Source of the DNA: Glaciihabitans sp. | GTDB taxonomy: Bacteria > Actinomycetota > Actinomycetes > Actinomycetales > Microbacteriaceae | DNA: 64,000 nucleotides | Assembly: GCA_025464095.1 (NCBI GenBank) | Contig: JAODMF010000022.1 | Coordinates: 62,001-126,000, forward strand | Reading direction: 5' to 3' | In this document: piece after piece, positions 26,517 through 35,752 of the stretch | Layout of the letters: each line of letters opens with the position of its first letter | Numbering within the stretch: the first letter of the stretch is position 1 | Made by a program: the position numbers and the translations under genes | Notes under the pieces: model-generated | Seen by the model: the letters and a program-made list of their open reading frames with translations, nothing else | Databases searched by the model: none | What the model was told of the DNA's origin: nothing

Positions 26517-26882
26517 ATGGCAGACCGGAGTTTGCGCGGCATGCGTCTCGGCACTCAGAGCCTACAGAGCGAAGAGGGCGTCGAGTTTTCGCCGCGAAAG
26601 AAGAGCAAGTACCGCACCGCTGACGGCACCGTTTTCGAGGTCGTGTTTTCGGCTGACGCCGAGGTTCCCGGAACCTGGGAGTCACCGAAGTCGGGTCAGG
26701 AGGGTGTTCTCCTCGATAGTGAGGGCGCACCGGTCGAGAGTGACCACGCTGACGTCAAGGTTCCACGCAGCCACTGGGACATGCTCCTCGAGCGTCGCAC
26801 GCGTGCGGAGCTGGAGGAACTCCTCCAGGAGCGCCTCGACTTCCTGAGGGCTCGCAAGGGCCAGCAGAAGATCGGCGCCTAG
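26517..26882 (+). CDS. rbpA: RNA polymerase-binding protein RbpA
   Basis: The 121-residue protein is the actinobacterial transcription activator RbpA. It has the N-terminal core MADRSLRGMRLGTQSLQSEE, the RbpA core domain and the sigma-interaction domain VPRSHWDMLLERRTRAELEELLQERLDFLRARKG, which binds primary sigma factor and stabilises the open promoter complex. There is no Cys anywhere in the protein, so the zinc site of Streptomyces RbpA is absent, as in the mycobacterial form. ATG 26517 has a strong AAAGGAGG site. A likely -10 element TATAAC lies at 26476-26481. It faces the ppm/lnt genes, as rbpA does next to ppm1 in mycobacteria. Confidence 0.95.
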   Translation: MADRSLRGMRLGTQSLQSEEGVEFSPRKKSKYRTADGTVFEVVFSADAEVPGTWESPKSGQEGVLLDSEGAPVESDHADVKVPRSHWDMLLERRTRAELEELLQERLDFLRARKGQQKIGA

Positions 26883-26893
26883 TCAGTTCTGTA

Positions 26894-27634
26894 CTAAACG
26901 AGTGTTACCGGTGAGGTCGGGCGTCGCGTTCCGCGCGTCAGGCCCCACCAGGTAATGCGCATCAGGGCCTCGACCACGATTCCAGACCCCATCTTGGAGC
27001 GCCCCGTCGCCCTTTCTTCAAAGGCGATGGGGTGTTCCTTTATCGTGTGGCCGCTGAGTTCGAGCAGCCATGCCAGTTCCACCTGGAAGCAATAGCCCTG
27101 TGACGCGACGTTCGTGAGGGCGAGGTCGCGCAGCGCGCTCGTTCGATAGACGCGATAGCCTGCGGTGAGATCGTGGATGCGGGATCGCAGCACGGTGCGT
27201 GCGTACCAGTTGCCGACCTTCGAGATGGCCTGTCGCATCCATGACCAGTTGTGCACGGATCCGCCGGGCACCCTTCGCGAGCCGATGACGAGGTCCGCAC
27301 CCCCTCGTGCGATGCCGAGCATGGCAGGCAGTTCCGCAGGATCGTGGGACCCATCCGCGTCGATCTCGACCACGTAGTCGTAGCCTTTCGCCAGGGCGAT
27401 AGCGAAGCCCGCAAGGTAGGCGCGACCGAGACCATCCTTTGTCGTGCGGTGAAGCACCGACACGCGAGGGTCGGATGCCGCAAGGGCGTCTGCCAGTTGC
27501 CCGGTACCGTCGGGACTCGAATCGTCGACCACGAGGATGTCTGCCGCCGGCGCAGCGACGCGGATCCGGCGAATGATCGATTCGAGGCTGTCGATCTCGT
27601 TGAAGGTCGGTACGACGATGAGGGCCTCAGGCAC
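26894..27634 (-). CDS. polyprenol-phosphate mannosyltransferase (Ppm/Dpm1-like)
   Basis: The 246-residue GT2 glycosyltransferase has IVVPTFNEIDSLESII, VVDDSSPDGTG and the metal-binding VVEIDADGSHDP, then SRYVPGG-like (SRRVPGGSVHNW) and YRVYRTSALRDL, all of the dolichol/polyprenol-phosphate mannose synthase group. It transfers mannose from GDP-mannose to polyprenol phosphate, the donor for lipoglycan and protein mannosylation. It lacks C-terminal membrane helices. The GTG start overlaps the lnt gene by 8 nt. In M. tuberculosis both activities are fused in Ppm1; here they are adjacent separate genes. Confidence 0.93.
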   Translation of the reverse strand: MPEALIVVPTFNEIDSLESIIRRIRVAAPAADILVVDDSSPDGTGQLADALAASDPRVSVLHRTTKDGLGRAYLAGFAIALAKGYDYVVEIDADGSHDPAELPAMLGIARGGADLVIGSRRVPGGSVHNWSWMRQAISKVGNWYARTVLRSRIHDLTAGYRVYRTSALRDLALTNVASQGYCFQVELAWLLELSGHTIKEHPIAFEERATGRSKMGSGIVVEALMRITWWGLTRGTRRPTSPVTLV

Positions 27635-29183
27635 GACGTCGTCTCCGCTCCACAGTGCCGGCCACCAGGAGGGCGCCGAGGCCAATACCCGATACGAGCA
27701 GAGCGAACGGACCGCTACCGAAGGTGGCGGGGGTGATCGTCGTGCTGAGCGGGACGTCTTCGAGCATAGTTGCCGGAACGTAGGTCTTCAGTTGTGTGAT
27801 CGTGTGGCCGTCCGGAGCGATGATCGCACTCGTACCGACGGTCGAGATGTTGACGACGCTGCGGCCGAATTCGAGGGCGCGGATGCGGGCGATCGCGAGC
27901 TGCTGCACGCTCTCGTCGGTGCGTCCGAAGTCCGCGTTGTTGGTTTGCGCGAGCAGCAGCTGGGCGCCGTTCTGCACGGAGTCCGCGATGACGCCGTCGT
28001 CGGTGATGTCAAAGCAGATGTCGATCCCCGCGATGACCCCGTTGATGTCGAACGTCGTGTCGGTCGTTCCTGGCGTGTACTCGCGACCGATGAGGTCGAT
28101 CAGGTCAGGGGCGAATGGCCGCCAGAAAGAGCGGTCGGGCACGTATTCGCCGAAGGGCACCGGATGCTTCTTGTCGTAGTAGTCGACTGCTCCCTTCCCC
28201 GCCTTCCACAGCACCGACTCGTTGAAGTACTGGTCTCCGCGCTGCGTGATGATGCCCGCCACGAGGGGCGCGTTCATCTGGGTGCTGACGAAGTCGAAGA
28301 CTTTCGCCGCGCTGGGGTCAGCGAGGGGATCGATGTCGCTTGAGCCCTCCGGCCAGACCACCATGTCGACTTTTTGCCCGAACAGCGGCACGGTGGCGTC
28401 ATACTGCGCGCGCAGCAGGTCGCCGACGTTCCTGCGGTCGAAGTAGCCGGCCTTGCCGTTTCCCTGCACCGCAGCGACCCGCACGGTGCCGTGGGTCTCA
28501 ACCGGGAACGCGGGGATGATGAGCAGCACGGCGAGAGCACCGACCGCGATCAGGGCCCGCGTGAGCCGCCGGATTCCGTCTGCCTTTCTGGCCTCCCAGC
28601 GCACGAGTTCGACGACGAGCGCGGTGAAGGCGACGATCAGGAAGCTGACCCCCGACATCCCGAACCACGAGAAAAGGTGGATGAACGGACTCTCCGATTG
28701 CGACATCGCCACGCGACCCCAGGAGAACCCACCGTACGGCCAGGTGCTGTCGATGGCCTCGCGGGCGGTCCAGATTCCAGCGACGGTGATGGGCAGCAGC
28801 GCCAGGCCTCCCAGCCTCGAGGGCCACACCCGCGGAAGCCAGCGATATGCCAGCGTGATCAGCATCGCGCCTGCCGCAACGAACAGGGACTCCAGTACGG
28901 ACAGCGCTGTCATCGGCAGCAGGCCGAGGAACAGGGATGCCCAGTCGATCTGAACGAGATAGAAGCACAGACCCGAGATGAAGCCGACGAGAAGAGCGGC
29001 CCCGATGCGGCGACCGACGAGGGCGACGAGCACGAGCGCGATGGAGACGAACGTCAGCGGCCACCAGCCGCGGTCCGGGAAGCCGGCATCCAGAATCGGG
29101 CCGGAGGCTGCAGCGATCGGCAGGGCAGCCCACAGCGGCAGCAGCGGCGGGCGCGCGGCAGCAGCCGTCGGGGCGGGAGTCAC
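27627..29183 (-). CDS. lnt: apolipoprotein N-acyltransferase
   Basis: The 518-residue enzyme has eight or so N-terminal hydrophobic segments, then a nitrilase-like periplasm-facing domain. The catalytic Glu-Lys-Cys triad is visible in MVVWPEGSSDIDP, YDKKHPVPFGEYVPD and AGIDICFDITDD. It adds a third acyl chain to the N-terminal Cys of lipoproteins. One more hydrophobic segment (FGSGPFALLVSGIGLGALLV) and a basic tail RRRRRA close the protein. The start is GTG. It is translationally coupled to the downstream mannosyltransferase gene, the usual actinobacterial pairing. Confidence 0.94.
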   Translation of the reverse strand: MTPAPTAAAARPPLLPLWAALPIAAASGPILDAGFPDRGWWPLTFVSIALVLVALVGRRIGAALLVGFISGLCFYLVQIDWASLFLGLLPMTALSVLESLFVAAGAMLITLAYRWLPRVWPSRLGGLALLPITVAGIWTAREAIDSTWPYGGFSWGRVAMSQSESPFIHLFSWFGMSGVSFLIVAFTALVVELVRWEARKADGIRRLTRALIAVGALAVLLIIPAFPVETHGTVRVAAVQGNGKAGYFDRRNVGDLLRAQYDATVPLFGQKVDMVVWPEGSSDIDPLADPSAAKVFDFVSTQMNAPLVAGIITQRGDQYFNESVLWKAGKGAVDYYDKKHPVPFGEYVPDRSFWRPFAPDLIDLIGREYTPGTTDTTFDINGVIAGIDICFDITDDGVIADSVQNGAQLLLAQTNNADFGRTDESVQQLAIARIRALEFGRSVVNISTVGTSAIIAPDGHTITQLKTYVPATMLEDVPLSTTITPATFGSGPFALLVSGIGLGALLVAGTVERRRRRA

Positions 29184-29192
29184 GGGTGAAGC

Positions 29193-31646
29193 TTACGCAA
29201 CACTGCTGTATGCGACGATCCCGCGGCGGATGGAGTCGAGTGCGCGGCGAGCGACGACGCCGACCGGCGAATCAGCGACGATCGAGAGCTGGTCGAGGAG
29301 ATCGATGGTCTGCTTGGTCCAGCGCACGAAGTCGCCGGCGGCGAGGTCGGACAGGCTGAGCACGCTGTCGAGTGACGCTCCCTGTGCCCACTTGAACATG
29401 GCGAGCGTCAGACCGGTGCCCAGCGGCTGGCTCCCGGGCAGGCGGTTGTCTCGCTCGAGGTCGTCAAGATTCGCCCAGAGGTCCGTGGTGCGGTCGAACG
29501 CTTCGCGGAACGGACCGCGCGGAAGATTACGCTCATCGGGTGCGCCTTCGTCACGGCGGGGCTCGTAGACGAGCGCCGCCGCCATCGCCGCGATCGCGGG
29601 GGCGTCCAGGTTGTCCCAGAGGCCGTGCCGCAGGCTCTCGGCGACGAGCAGGTCCCTCTCGCCATAGATGCGTTTCAGGGTGCGACCATCGGGTGCCACG
29701 CTCACCGTGCCGCTGGTGTCCTGCACGAGGTAGCCGAGCCCCAGCAGCACGTCTGTCACGCGATCGAAGACCTTGGCGACGGCTCCGGTGCGGCCGCGGA
29801 TCTGACCGCTCAGGGCATCCATCTCGCGCTTGAGTTTGTACCAGCGCTCCGCCCAGCGCGCATGCGCCTCGCGTTCCGGACAGGTGTGGCACGGGTGCTG
29901 CTTGAGCCTGCGCCGCAGTGACACCAGCTGGTGCTGCCTGCGCTCGCGCTCGGCCCGCGAACCGGAGTCGCCGCGCACGTTCGCCTTGCGCTCGAGGTCG
30001 GTGAGCTCGCGCCGAATACTGAAGTATTCGGCGAAGTCTCCGAGGTGGCAGGCCATCGACTTTGCGTAGCCGTCGAGGGATTCCTGCTGGCCGCGCACCT
30101 TGCGGGCGAGGTCAACGACGGCACGGTCGGCCTGGAACTGCGCAAACGAACTCTCGAGCACCTCGCGCGTGCGGTCGCGCCCGAACTGGTCGATCAGGTT
30201 GACGGCCATGTTGTACGTGGGGCGAAAACTGGAGTTCAGCGGATAGGTGCGCCGGGAAGCGAGGGATGCGACCGCTTGCGGGTCGAGCCCATCGAACCAC
30301 TGGATGACCGAGTGGCCCTCGACGTCGATGCCGCGGCGTCCGGCGCGGCCGGTGAGTTGCGTGTACTCCCCCGGAGTGATCGGAACACGAGCCTCACCAT
30401 TGAATTTCTCAAGCTTCTCGAGCACAACCGTTCGGGCCGGCATGTTGATGCCGAGGGCGAGCGTTTCGGTTGCAAACACGACCTTGACGAGCTTCAGCCT
30501 AAAGAGCTCCTCGACGACCTCCTTGAACGCGGGAAGCATACCGGCGTGGTGCGCCGCAACTCCGCGCTCCAGTCCCTCAAGCCATTCCCAGTATCCGAGC
30601 ACCGCAAGGTCCTCATCGCGAAGCGTGCGGCACCGGTCTTCGACGATCGCGCGAATCTCGTCGCGCTCCTTCGCATCCGTCAAACGGACGCCGGCGCGCA
30701 GCACCTGGCGCACCGCGGAGTCGCAGCCGACGCGACTGAACACGAAAAAGATGGCCGGCAGCAGGTTCTTCGATTCGAGCAGTGCCACGACCTCGGGGCG
30801 GTCCATGCGGCCGCCCTCCTGCTTACCGCCGCGCGAGTGGTACCGGCCGACGTCCTTCATCTGGCGCGAACTAAGGGTGCGGCCGCCGTACCGCGCCATC
30901 TGCACCAGTTCGGGGTTCACGCGGTGGGTTGCGGCGAGACCGGTGCGCTGGACGGAGCCCGTCGAGGTGTCGAACAGGTCGATCAGCTTGGTACGCATCA
31001 GAACGTGCTGCTCCAGCGGAACCGGGCGCTCCTCCGAGACGATTACGTCGGTGTCTCCCCGCACTGCCTGCAGCCAGTCACCGAACTCCTCCGCGTTTGA
31101 GACGGTGGCGCTGAGAGCGATCATCCGCACCGACTGGGGAAGGTGGATGATGACCTCTTCCCACACGGCGCCGCGGAACCGGTCGGCCAGGTAGTGCACC
31201 TCATCCATGACCACGTAGGAGAGGTTCTTCAGAAGGCCGGAGTCGGCGTAGAGCATGTTGCGCAGCACTTCGGTCGTCATCACCACGATGCGTGCGCCCG
31301 AGTTGATGTTGGTATCCCCCGTGAGCAGGCCGACCTCGCTGGCACCGTACTCGTTCACCAGTTCCTGGAACTTCTGGTTACTGAGGGCCTTCATCGGGGC
31401 CGTGTAGAACACCTTGTCGCGGGTATCCTGCATCGCCAGGTACACGGCGAACTCGGCGACGATCGTCTTGCCGGCTCCCGTCGGAGCGGCGACAAGCACA
31501 CTCCTGCCCTGCTCGAGCGTCGCGCACGCGGCGAGCTGGAACTCGTCGAGTTCGAACCTCTGGTGCGCGCGGAACGCCTCGAGGCGTGGTTGCTGCGACT
31601 TGGTTCGGGATGCGGCGTAGCGCTCGGCCGGGGAGAGTTGCGTCAT
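29193..31646 (-). CDS. helY: DEAD/DEAH-box RNA helicase (HelY/Mtr4-like)
   Basis: The 817-residue superfamily 2 helicase shows AAPTGAGKTIVAEF (Walker A), MDEVHYLADRFRGAVWEEV (DEVH), ALSATVSNAEEFGDWL (motif III), FATETLALGINMPARTVVLE (V) and QLTGRAGRRGID (VI). The C-terminal half holds the DSHCT-like domain seen in Ski2/Mtr4 helicases. It should unwind structured RNA, perhaps with exoribonucleases. ATG 31646 matches the family start MTQLSPAERYAASR. It follows tatC by 5 nt in the conserved order pafB-pafC-tatA-tatC-helY known from M. tuberculosis (HelY, Rv2092c). Confidence 0.94.
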   Translation of the reverse strand: MTQLSPAERYAASRTKSQQPRLEAFRAHQRFELDEFQLAACATLEQGRSVLVAAPTGAGKTIVAEFAVYLAMQDTRDKVFYTAPMKALSNQKFQELVNEYGASEVGLLTGDTNINSGARIVVMTTEVLRNMLYADSGLLKNLSYVVMDEVHYLADRFRGAVWEEVIIHLPQSVRMIALSATVSNAEEFGDWLQAVRGDTDVIVSEERPVPLEQHVLMRTKLIDLFDTSTGSVQRTGLAATHRVNPELVQMARYGGRTLSSRQMKDVGRYHSRGGKQEGGRMDRPEVVALLESKNLLPAIFFVFSRVGCDSAVRQVLRAGVRLTDAKERDEIRAIVEDRCRTLRDEDLAVLGYWEWLEGLERGVAAHHAGMLPAFKEVVEELFRLKLVKVVFATETLALGINMPARTVVLEKLEKFNGEARVPITPGEYTQLTGRAGRRGIDVEGHSVIQWFDGLDPQAVASLASRRTYPLNSSFRPTYNMAVNLIDQFGRDRTREVLESSFAQFQADRAVVDLARKVRGQQESLDGYAKSMACHLGDFAEYFSIRRELTDLERKANVRGDSGSRAERERRQHQLVSLRRRLKQHPCHTCPEREAHARWAERWYKLKREMDALSGQIRGRTGAVAKVFDRVTDVLLGLGYLVQDTSGTVSVAPDGRTLKRIYGERDLLVAESLRHGLWDNLDAPAIAAMAAALVYEPRRDEGAPDERNLPRGPFREAFDRTTDLWANLDDLERDNRLPGSQPLGTGLTLAMFKWAQGASLDSVLSLSDLAAGDFVRWTKQTIDLLDQLSIVADSPVGVVARRALDSIRRGIVAYSSVA

Positions 31647-31651
31647 CGGCG

Positions 31652-32446
31652 CTATACCGCGATCCCGGTGGAGAACGAATCCTGTCGCCTCGCGACGGAC
31701 CGGTCGTGGAGGTAAGCGATACCCGCGGCGCCGAAATAGAGCGCCGTGATCGGAATCGCGAGAAGGAACATCGAGAGCACGTCGGCGGAGGGGGTGACCG
31801 CCGCGGAAAAGATGGTGATGAGCAGAATGGCCACGCGCCAGCCCTTGAGGATCGCCTTGCCACTGATGATGCCGATGAAGTTGAGCAAGACGAGGAACAC
31901 CGGCAGCACGAATCCGATACCGACAGCGAGTACGAGCTTCATCACGAAATCCACATACCCCTTTACCCCGACAAGGGTCGTGGTCTGCTGCGGCGCGAAG
32001 CCGGCCAGCAACTGCACCATGTGCGGAAAGATGAACCATCCCACAACGCACCCGGCGAGGAAGAGCGGGATGGCGGTGAGCAGAAACCCGAGCGCGTAGC
32101 GCTTTTCCCTGCGCTTGAGGGCCGGCACGATGAATGCCCAGATCTGGTACAGCCAGATCGGGCTCGCGACCACCACGCCGAGCGTCATCGCGATCTGAAG
32201 CCGCACGTCGAACGCTTCGGTGAGAGTTTGGAAGTTGAGCTCTGCGAGGCGACCGGAGGTGTGCGTCACCGCGCGGAACGGGTCCTTGAGTGCGGTGAAC
32301 ACGAAATCGACGAGAAACCAGCAGCCGATGGCGGCCACGGCAACGGTGGCAGCGGCGACAAAGAGCCGCTTACGGAGTTCGACGAGGTGCTGGCCGAGCG
32401 ACATCCGCCCCTCGGTGTTCGCGCCCCTGCCGGTGCGATTGGCCAC
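31652..32446 (-). CDS. tatC: twin-arginine translocase subunit TatC
   Basis: The 264-residue protein has six transmembrane helices and the TatC landmarks MSLGQHLVELRKRLFVAA, then PIWLYQIWAFIVPALKRREKRY and FVMKLVLAVGIGFVLPVFLVLL. TatC recognises the RR signal of folded export substrates and recruits TatA. The GTG start has TAAGG upstream. The gene lies 6 nt after tatA, so both are co-expressed; no tatB-like gene is present here. Confidence 0.96.
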   Translation of the reverse strand: MANRTGRGANTEGRMSLGQHLVELRKRLFVAAATVAVAAIGCWFLVDFVFTALKDPFRAVTHTSGRLAELNFQTLTEAFDVRLQIAMTLGVVVASPIWLYQIWAFIVPALKRREKRYALGFLLTAIPLFLAGCVVGWFIFPHMVQLLAGFAPQQTTTLVGVKGYVDFVMKLVLAVGIGFVLPVFLVLLNFIGIISGKAILKGWRVAILLITIFSAAVTPSADVLSMFLLAIPITALYFGAAGIAYLHDRSVARRQDSFSTGIAV

Positions 32447-32452
32447 GAAACC

Positions 32453-32653
32453 TTAGGGCTTTGGAGTCTTGTCGGCGGACTCGTCTGTCGGGGTCGTCGG
32501 AGTCTCGTCCACGTCGTTCTTCCTGACCTCGGACTTGAAGGCATTCATCGACTGGCCGATGCTGCGCGCGAGCGCGGGAAGCCGCGTTGCCCCGAACAGC
32601 AAGAGCACGATGAGCAGGACAACAACCAGGTGCCAGCCCGAGAAATTTGCCAT
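32453..32653 (-). CDS. tatA: twin-arginine translocase subunit TatA
   Basis: The 66-residue protein has one N-terminal helix (WHLVVVLLIVLLLFGATRLPALARSIGQSM), with the F-G hinge before the amphipathic helix, and an acidic, Thr/Pro-rich tail. It forms the variable-size pore of the Tat system with TatC. It is transcribed from or behind pafBC, 77 nt downstream of pafC. Confidence 0.95.
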   Translation of the reverse strand: MANFSGWHLVVVLLIVLLLFGATRLPALARSIGQSMNAFKSEVRKNDVDETPTTPTDESADKTPKP

Positions 32654-32730
32654 CGTGCACTTCCTTACGAATCGATTGGGGAAAGTTTAGTCCGGAATGC
32701 GCGTGAACACCTGCGGGGCGCTCACGATCC

Positions 32731-33705
32731 TCATTCGTACCGGGCTGCCCCGGCGGCCGCCCACTCGGCGACTGCTGCGCGCGCCTCAGGCGGTTCGACT
32801 ACCGTTGCGACCCCGGGCATGCTCGCCAGCAGGCGCTTGAGGCCGTGGTAGTGGGAGACGCGAACGGATGTGCGCAGCAGGCCATCGCGTTCGGTCGTCA
32901 CAGCGCCATCCGGAATGTAGTCGGCGAGTAGCGGTGCAGCAGACGGCGTCACTTCGATCGTCACGATCAGGTCGTCCGCGGAACCCTCAAACAGCGTCTC
33001 AGGCAGGGTCACGTCTTCGGCGCCGAAGCTGATCGCCCGGTCGGTGATCGCCGGATTCGAGATGCGGTCGAGTCGGAACGTGCGCACGGCTTCACGCAGG
33101 TGGCACCAGGCGCGCAGGTACCAGTCGGCATCCAGCGACTCGATCCGCAGCGGGTCCACCCGGCGGCGCTCGAATTCACCGCGGGAGTTCAGGTAGTCGA
33201 ACTCCAGCTGCACTCCGGATGCGACGGACTGCTTGATGAGCGCGAGCGTGGCATCCGAGTCTGTCGATTCGACCGCGACCTGGCTGGGAGCCGCCGAGGC
33301 ACCGCGCGAGAGCTTCGCCATCAGCGACGCGATTGCGGCGCGGTCTGCGTGCTCGGGCAGCGCGGACAGGTACTGCAGGCCGGCGATGAGCGCTGCGGCC
33401 TCGCGAGCGGAGAACCGGGGCGCATCCTCGATGGCGACCCGGTTGGTGAGCACGATCTGGTCGTTTTCTTCGAAATCGTCCCACGAAATATCGAACAGGT
33501 CGCCGTGCTGGTACGCCGAAGTCTCCCCCGGAATGCCGGACACGCCGATCAGCCGCACGGCTTCGCGAATCTGTTCGGGCTTCATGCCGAAGTGTGTTGC
33601 CACCTCGGCGACGCTGACGCGGTCGTGGTCCATGAGGTAGGGCACGAGGGACAGAAGAAAGGTGAGTTTGTCCTGCGCCTGGAGGGGCTGCGCGCGTTCA
33701 GCCAT
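32731..33705 (-). CDS. pafC: WYL-domain transcriptional regulator PafC
   Basis: The 324-residue protein has an N-terminal helix-turn-helix (DKLTFLLSLVPYLMDHDRVSVAEVATHFG...), a WYL domain with DADWYLRAWCHLREAVRTFRLDRI, and a C-terminal WCX segment. With PafB it forms the PafBC complex, which in mycobacteria activates DNA-damage genes independently of LexA. ATG 33705 lies 8 nt inside the end of pafB, so the two are made in a fixed ratio. Confidence 0.93.
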   Translation of the reverse strand: MAERAQPLQAQDKLTFLLSLVPYLMDHDRVSVAEVATHFGMKPEQIREAVRLIGVSGIPGETSAYQHGDLFDISWDDFEENDQIVLTNRVAIEDAPRFSAREAAALIAGLQYLSALPEHADRAAIASLMAKLSRGASAAPSQVAVESTDSDATLALIKQSVASGVQLEFDYLNSRGEFERRRVDPLRIESLDADWYLRAWCHLREAVRTFRLDRISNPAITDRAISFGAEDVTLPETLFEGSADDLIVTIEVTPSAAPLLADYIPDGAVTTERDGLLRTSVRVSHYHGLKRLLASMPGVATVVEPPEARAAVAEWAAAGAARYE

Positions 33706-34690
33706 GGTCGGCCGCCGTTCGGAGCAGCCGGTCACGCACGGCGGCGCGAAGCTCCGGCGGAGTGGTCACCAGAACCTCGGGGCCGAAGCTCGCGAGCTCG
33801 TCCGCGAGAATCTCGAAGTCGGAGTAGTGGAGCTGCAGCGAACCGTCGGGCAGTTGCACGGTACCGCGGCGCTTGTTGAGTCGAGCCGCCGCATCCGTTC
33901 CCGGTTCGACCTCGACCGTTGCGGTTCGTTCGTCCCAGATCTTCTCGAGCTCGGCAAGGGCGGCCCCGGTTGCCGTCGCGTCGAAGGCGGCGTGACGCTT
34001 GTTCGTCGTCGTGATGGGCGTCACGATCCGGCTCAGGAGAAAGTTGCGTGTGGCTCCGGCATCCTGGTCGTCAGCGTGCAACAGCCACCGGCCCTGGTGC
34101 TGGATGAGGGCGATGGGCGCGACCGTGCGGGTGCGGGCATCCGTCTCCCCCGGTTTCAGATAGCCGAATCGCACGATCACGTTCTTCTCGAGTGCGGTGC
34201 TGAGCGGCTCGAAGGCGGCGTCTCGAACTCGCACCCGGGGTGCGTAACCCAGCACGGGTTCGTCGGTGGTGACGCCGAGCGAGCGCAGCTTCAGGATGGC
34301 CCGGCGGGACTCCCCCGAAAGCGACCCCTCACGCCACACCCGCGCCGCGAGGTTGAGCAGGGTCGTCTCTTCCGGTGAGAAGGAGATGTCGGCGGGCAGC
34401 TCGTAGTCGCCGCGTGGGATGCGGTAGCGCAGGTTCTGGTTGTTGCCGGCCTGGCCGGGAGACTCAATCGTCTCCAGCGGAACCCCCAGTTCGCGAATGT
34501 CGTCTTTGTCGCGCTCGAACTGGCGCTCGAGGTTCGAGTTGTCGCCGGAGCGGTTGTACCGCTGGCGATAACCCTGAACGGTCGAGAGGATTTCGTTTTT
34601 CGTCAGGCCCGACTCCGTTGCGAGCAGCGCGAGAACGAGGCTGAAGAGTCGCTCCTCAACCGGAACGCGCGGGGGGCTGGCAGGTGACAA
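33698..34690 (-). CDS. pafB: WYL-domain transcriptional regulator PafB
   Basis: The 330-residue partner of PafC begins PRVPVEERLFSLVLALLATESGLTKNEILSTVQGY with a winged helix, and its WYL domain contains HQGRWLLHADDQDAGATRNFLLSRIV. The PafBC heterodimer senses DNA damage and activates repair genes. The best start is TTG 34690, with AAGGA eight bases upstream; no ATG or GTG fits the family N-terminus. In many actinobacteria pafB follows pafA and the proteasome genes, but here an FKBP gene precedes it. Confidence 0.93.
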   Translation of the reverse strand: MSPASPPRVPVEERLFSLVLALLATESGLTKNEILSTVQGYRQRYNRSGDNSNLERQFERDKDDIRELGVPLETIESPGQAGNNQNLRYRIPRGDYELPADISFSPEETTLLNLAARVWREGSLSGESRRAILKLRSLGVTTDEPVLGYAPRVRVRDAAFEPLSTALEKNVIVRFGYLKPGETDARTRTVAPIALIQHQGRWLLHADDQDAGATRNFLLSRIVTPITTTNKRHAAFDATATGAALAELEKIWDERTATVEVEPGTDAAARLNKRRGTVQLPDGSLQLHYSDFEILADELASFGPEVLVTTPPELRAAVRDRLLRTAADHG

Positions 34691-34755
34691 GAGAGTTGGT
34701 CCTTGGTAATCAGGGACACCCGGCCAGTGTCAGTAGAGCGAGTACTGGTTCGACG

Positions 34756-35718
34756 CTACTGGATGCCCAGAATGTCGATCACATACAGCAGGGTAGCTCC
34801 CGCATCGACGCCCGCGGGCAGTTTGCTCGAAGAAAATCCAAACTTTGGAGGCATCGCGACCAGCACCTGGCTGCCTACCGTCTGCCCGACCAGCGCCTTC
34901 TCAAGGCCGACCGGCACGCCGTTCGTCGCGTCGGTGCTGGAGACGTGCCGGGTGACGGGAGCGTGTTTGGTCCACGTCGAGTCGAACGCGTCGGTACTCG
35001 TGGATGCCCAGACGAAGCCCGAATAGTGCACGACCACCTGGTCGTTCTGCTTGACCTTCGCTCCCCCGCCGACCGTCACCGTTTCGATGCGCAGGTTCGT
35101 GGGCGGGCTCGTGTTGGGGATCGTCACTCCGGGAGTGCCGTCGGGAGCGGTGACCACTGCGGGCATGCCGTCCTGGGAGAAGCCGGGCACGCCGCTGGCG
35201 CGACCGAGGAAGGCCCGCTTGATGTCGGTCACGAAGATGAGGGAGTCGGCTGGCGCGAGGCCGAGGCTCGGGTCAGGGCCAGCGGCGCCGAAGTACTGCT
35301 TCACCGAGACGACGAGCGCGAGTCGCGAGCCGACGGTGGCGCACTGGATCGACGCGGAGAAGGGGTCAGTCTTGCCCCCCGCGGTCAGGCGCGGCGCATC
35401 CGACAGGTCGTACTTGGTGGCCGCGACCTGCTGGCCGGTCTTGCCGTTGAACAGGGAGGCCTCGACATCCGCGACCATGCCGGGGCGAACGAGTTCACCC
35501 TTGCCGACCGTGATCGTGGAGACTTCTGCGGTCTTCGTCACGACCGGCGTCGGGAAGGTGACCTTTGGCGTGGAACCAACCGGACCGGTCGCGCTGATCA
35601 GCTTCGACGCATCGCCCGTGGGCAGGGCGGGGGTGCATGCCCCGCCGCCAGCTGCGGAGCATCCGGTGAGAAGCCCCAGGAACAGTGCAGCCACAACAAC
35701 CGCGACACTCTTGCGCAC
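34756..35718 (-). CDS. lipoprotein FKBP-type peptidyl-prolyl isomerase
   Basis: The 320-residue protein has a lipoprotein signal VRKSVAVVVAALFLGLLTGC and two FKBP-like domains. The C-terminal one is more canonical: VKQNDQVVVHYSGFVWASTSTDAFDSTW, VPVGLEKALVGQTVGSQVLVAMPPKFGF and DAGATLLYVIDIL. The N-terminal one (VRPGMVADVEASLFNGKTGQ...) is degenerate. It should help fold exported proteins outside the membrane. The GTG at 35718 is chosen for its GAAGG site; a GTG at 35748 is the alternative. It stands between pafB and trmI, where other Micrococcales also place FKBP genes near pafA. Confidence 0.88.
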   Translation of the reverse strand: MRKSVAVVVAALFLGLLTGCSAAGGGACTPALPTGDASKLISATGPVGSTPKVTFPTPVVTKTAEVSTITVGKGELVRPGMVADVEASLFNGKTGQQVAATKYDLSDAPRLTAGGKTDPFSASIQCATVGSRLALVVSVKQYFGAAGPDPSLGLAPADSLIFVTDIKRAFLGRASGVPGFSQDGMPAVVTAPDGTPGVTIPNTSPPTNLRIETVTVGGGAKVKQNDQVVVHYSGFVWASTSTDAFDSTWTKHAPVTRHVSSTDATNGVPVGLEKALVGQTVGSQVLVAMPPKFGFSSSKLPAGVDAGATLLYVIDILGIQ

Positions 35719-35752
35719 GAAGCCTTCTTTCGATCGAGCTGGGATCACCGAA

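Noticed and set aside
31586-32851. Long plus-strand open frame of 421 codons antisense to tatC, tatA and helY
   Set aside because: It is rich in Arg, Glu, Asp and His, as expected from the opposite strand of GC-rich genes, and the minus-strand genes are unmistakable Tat and helicase genes.
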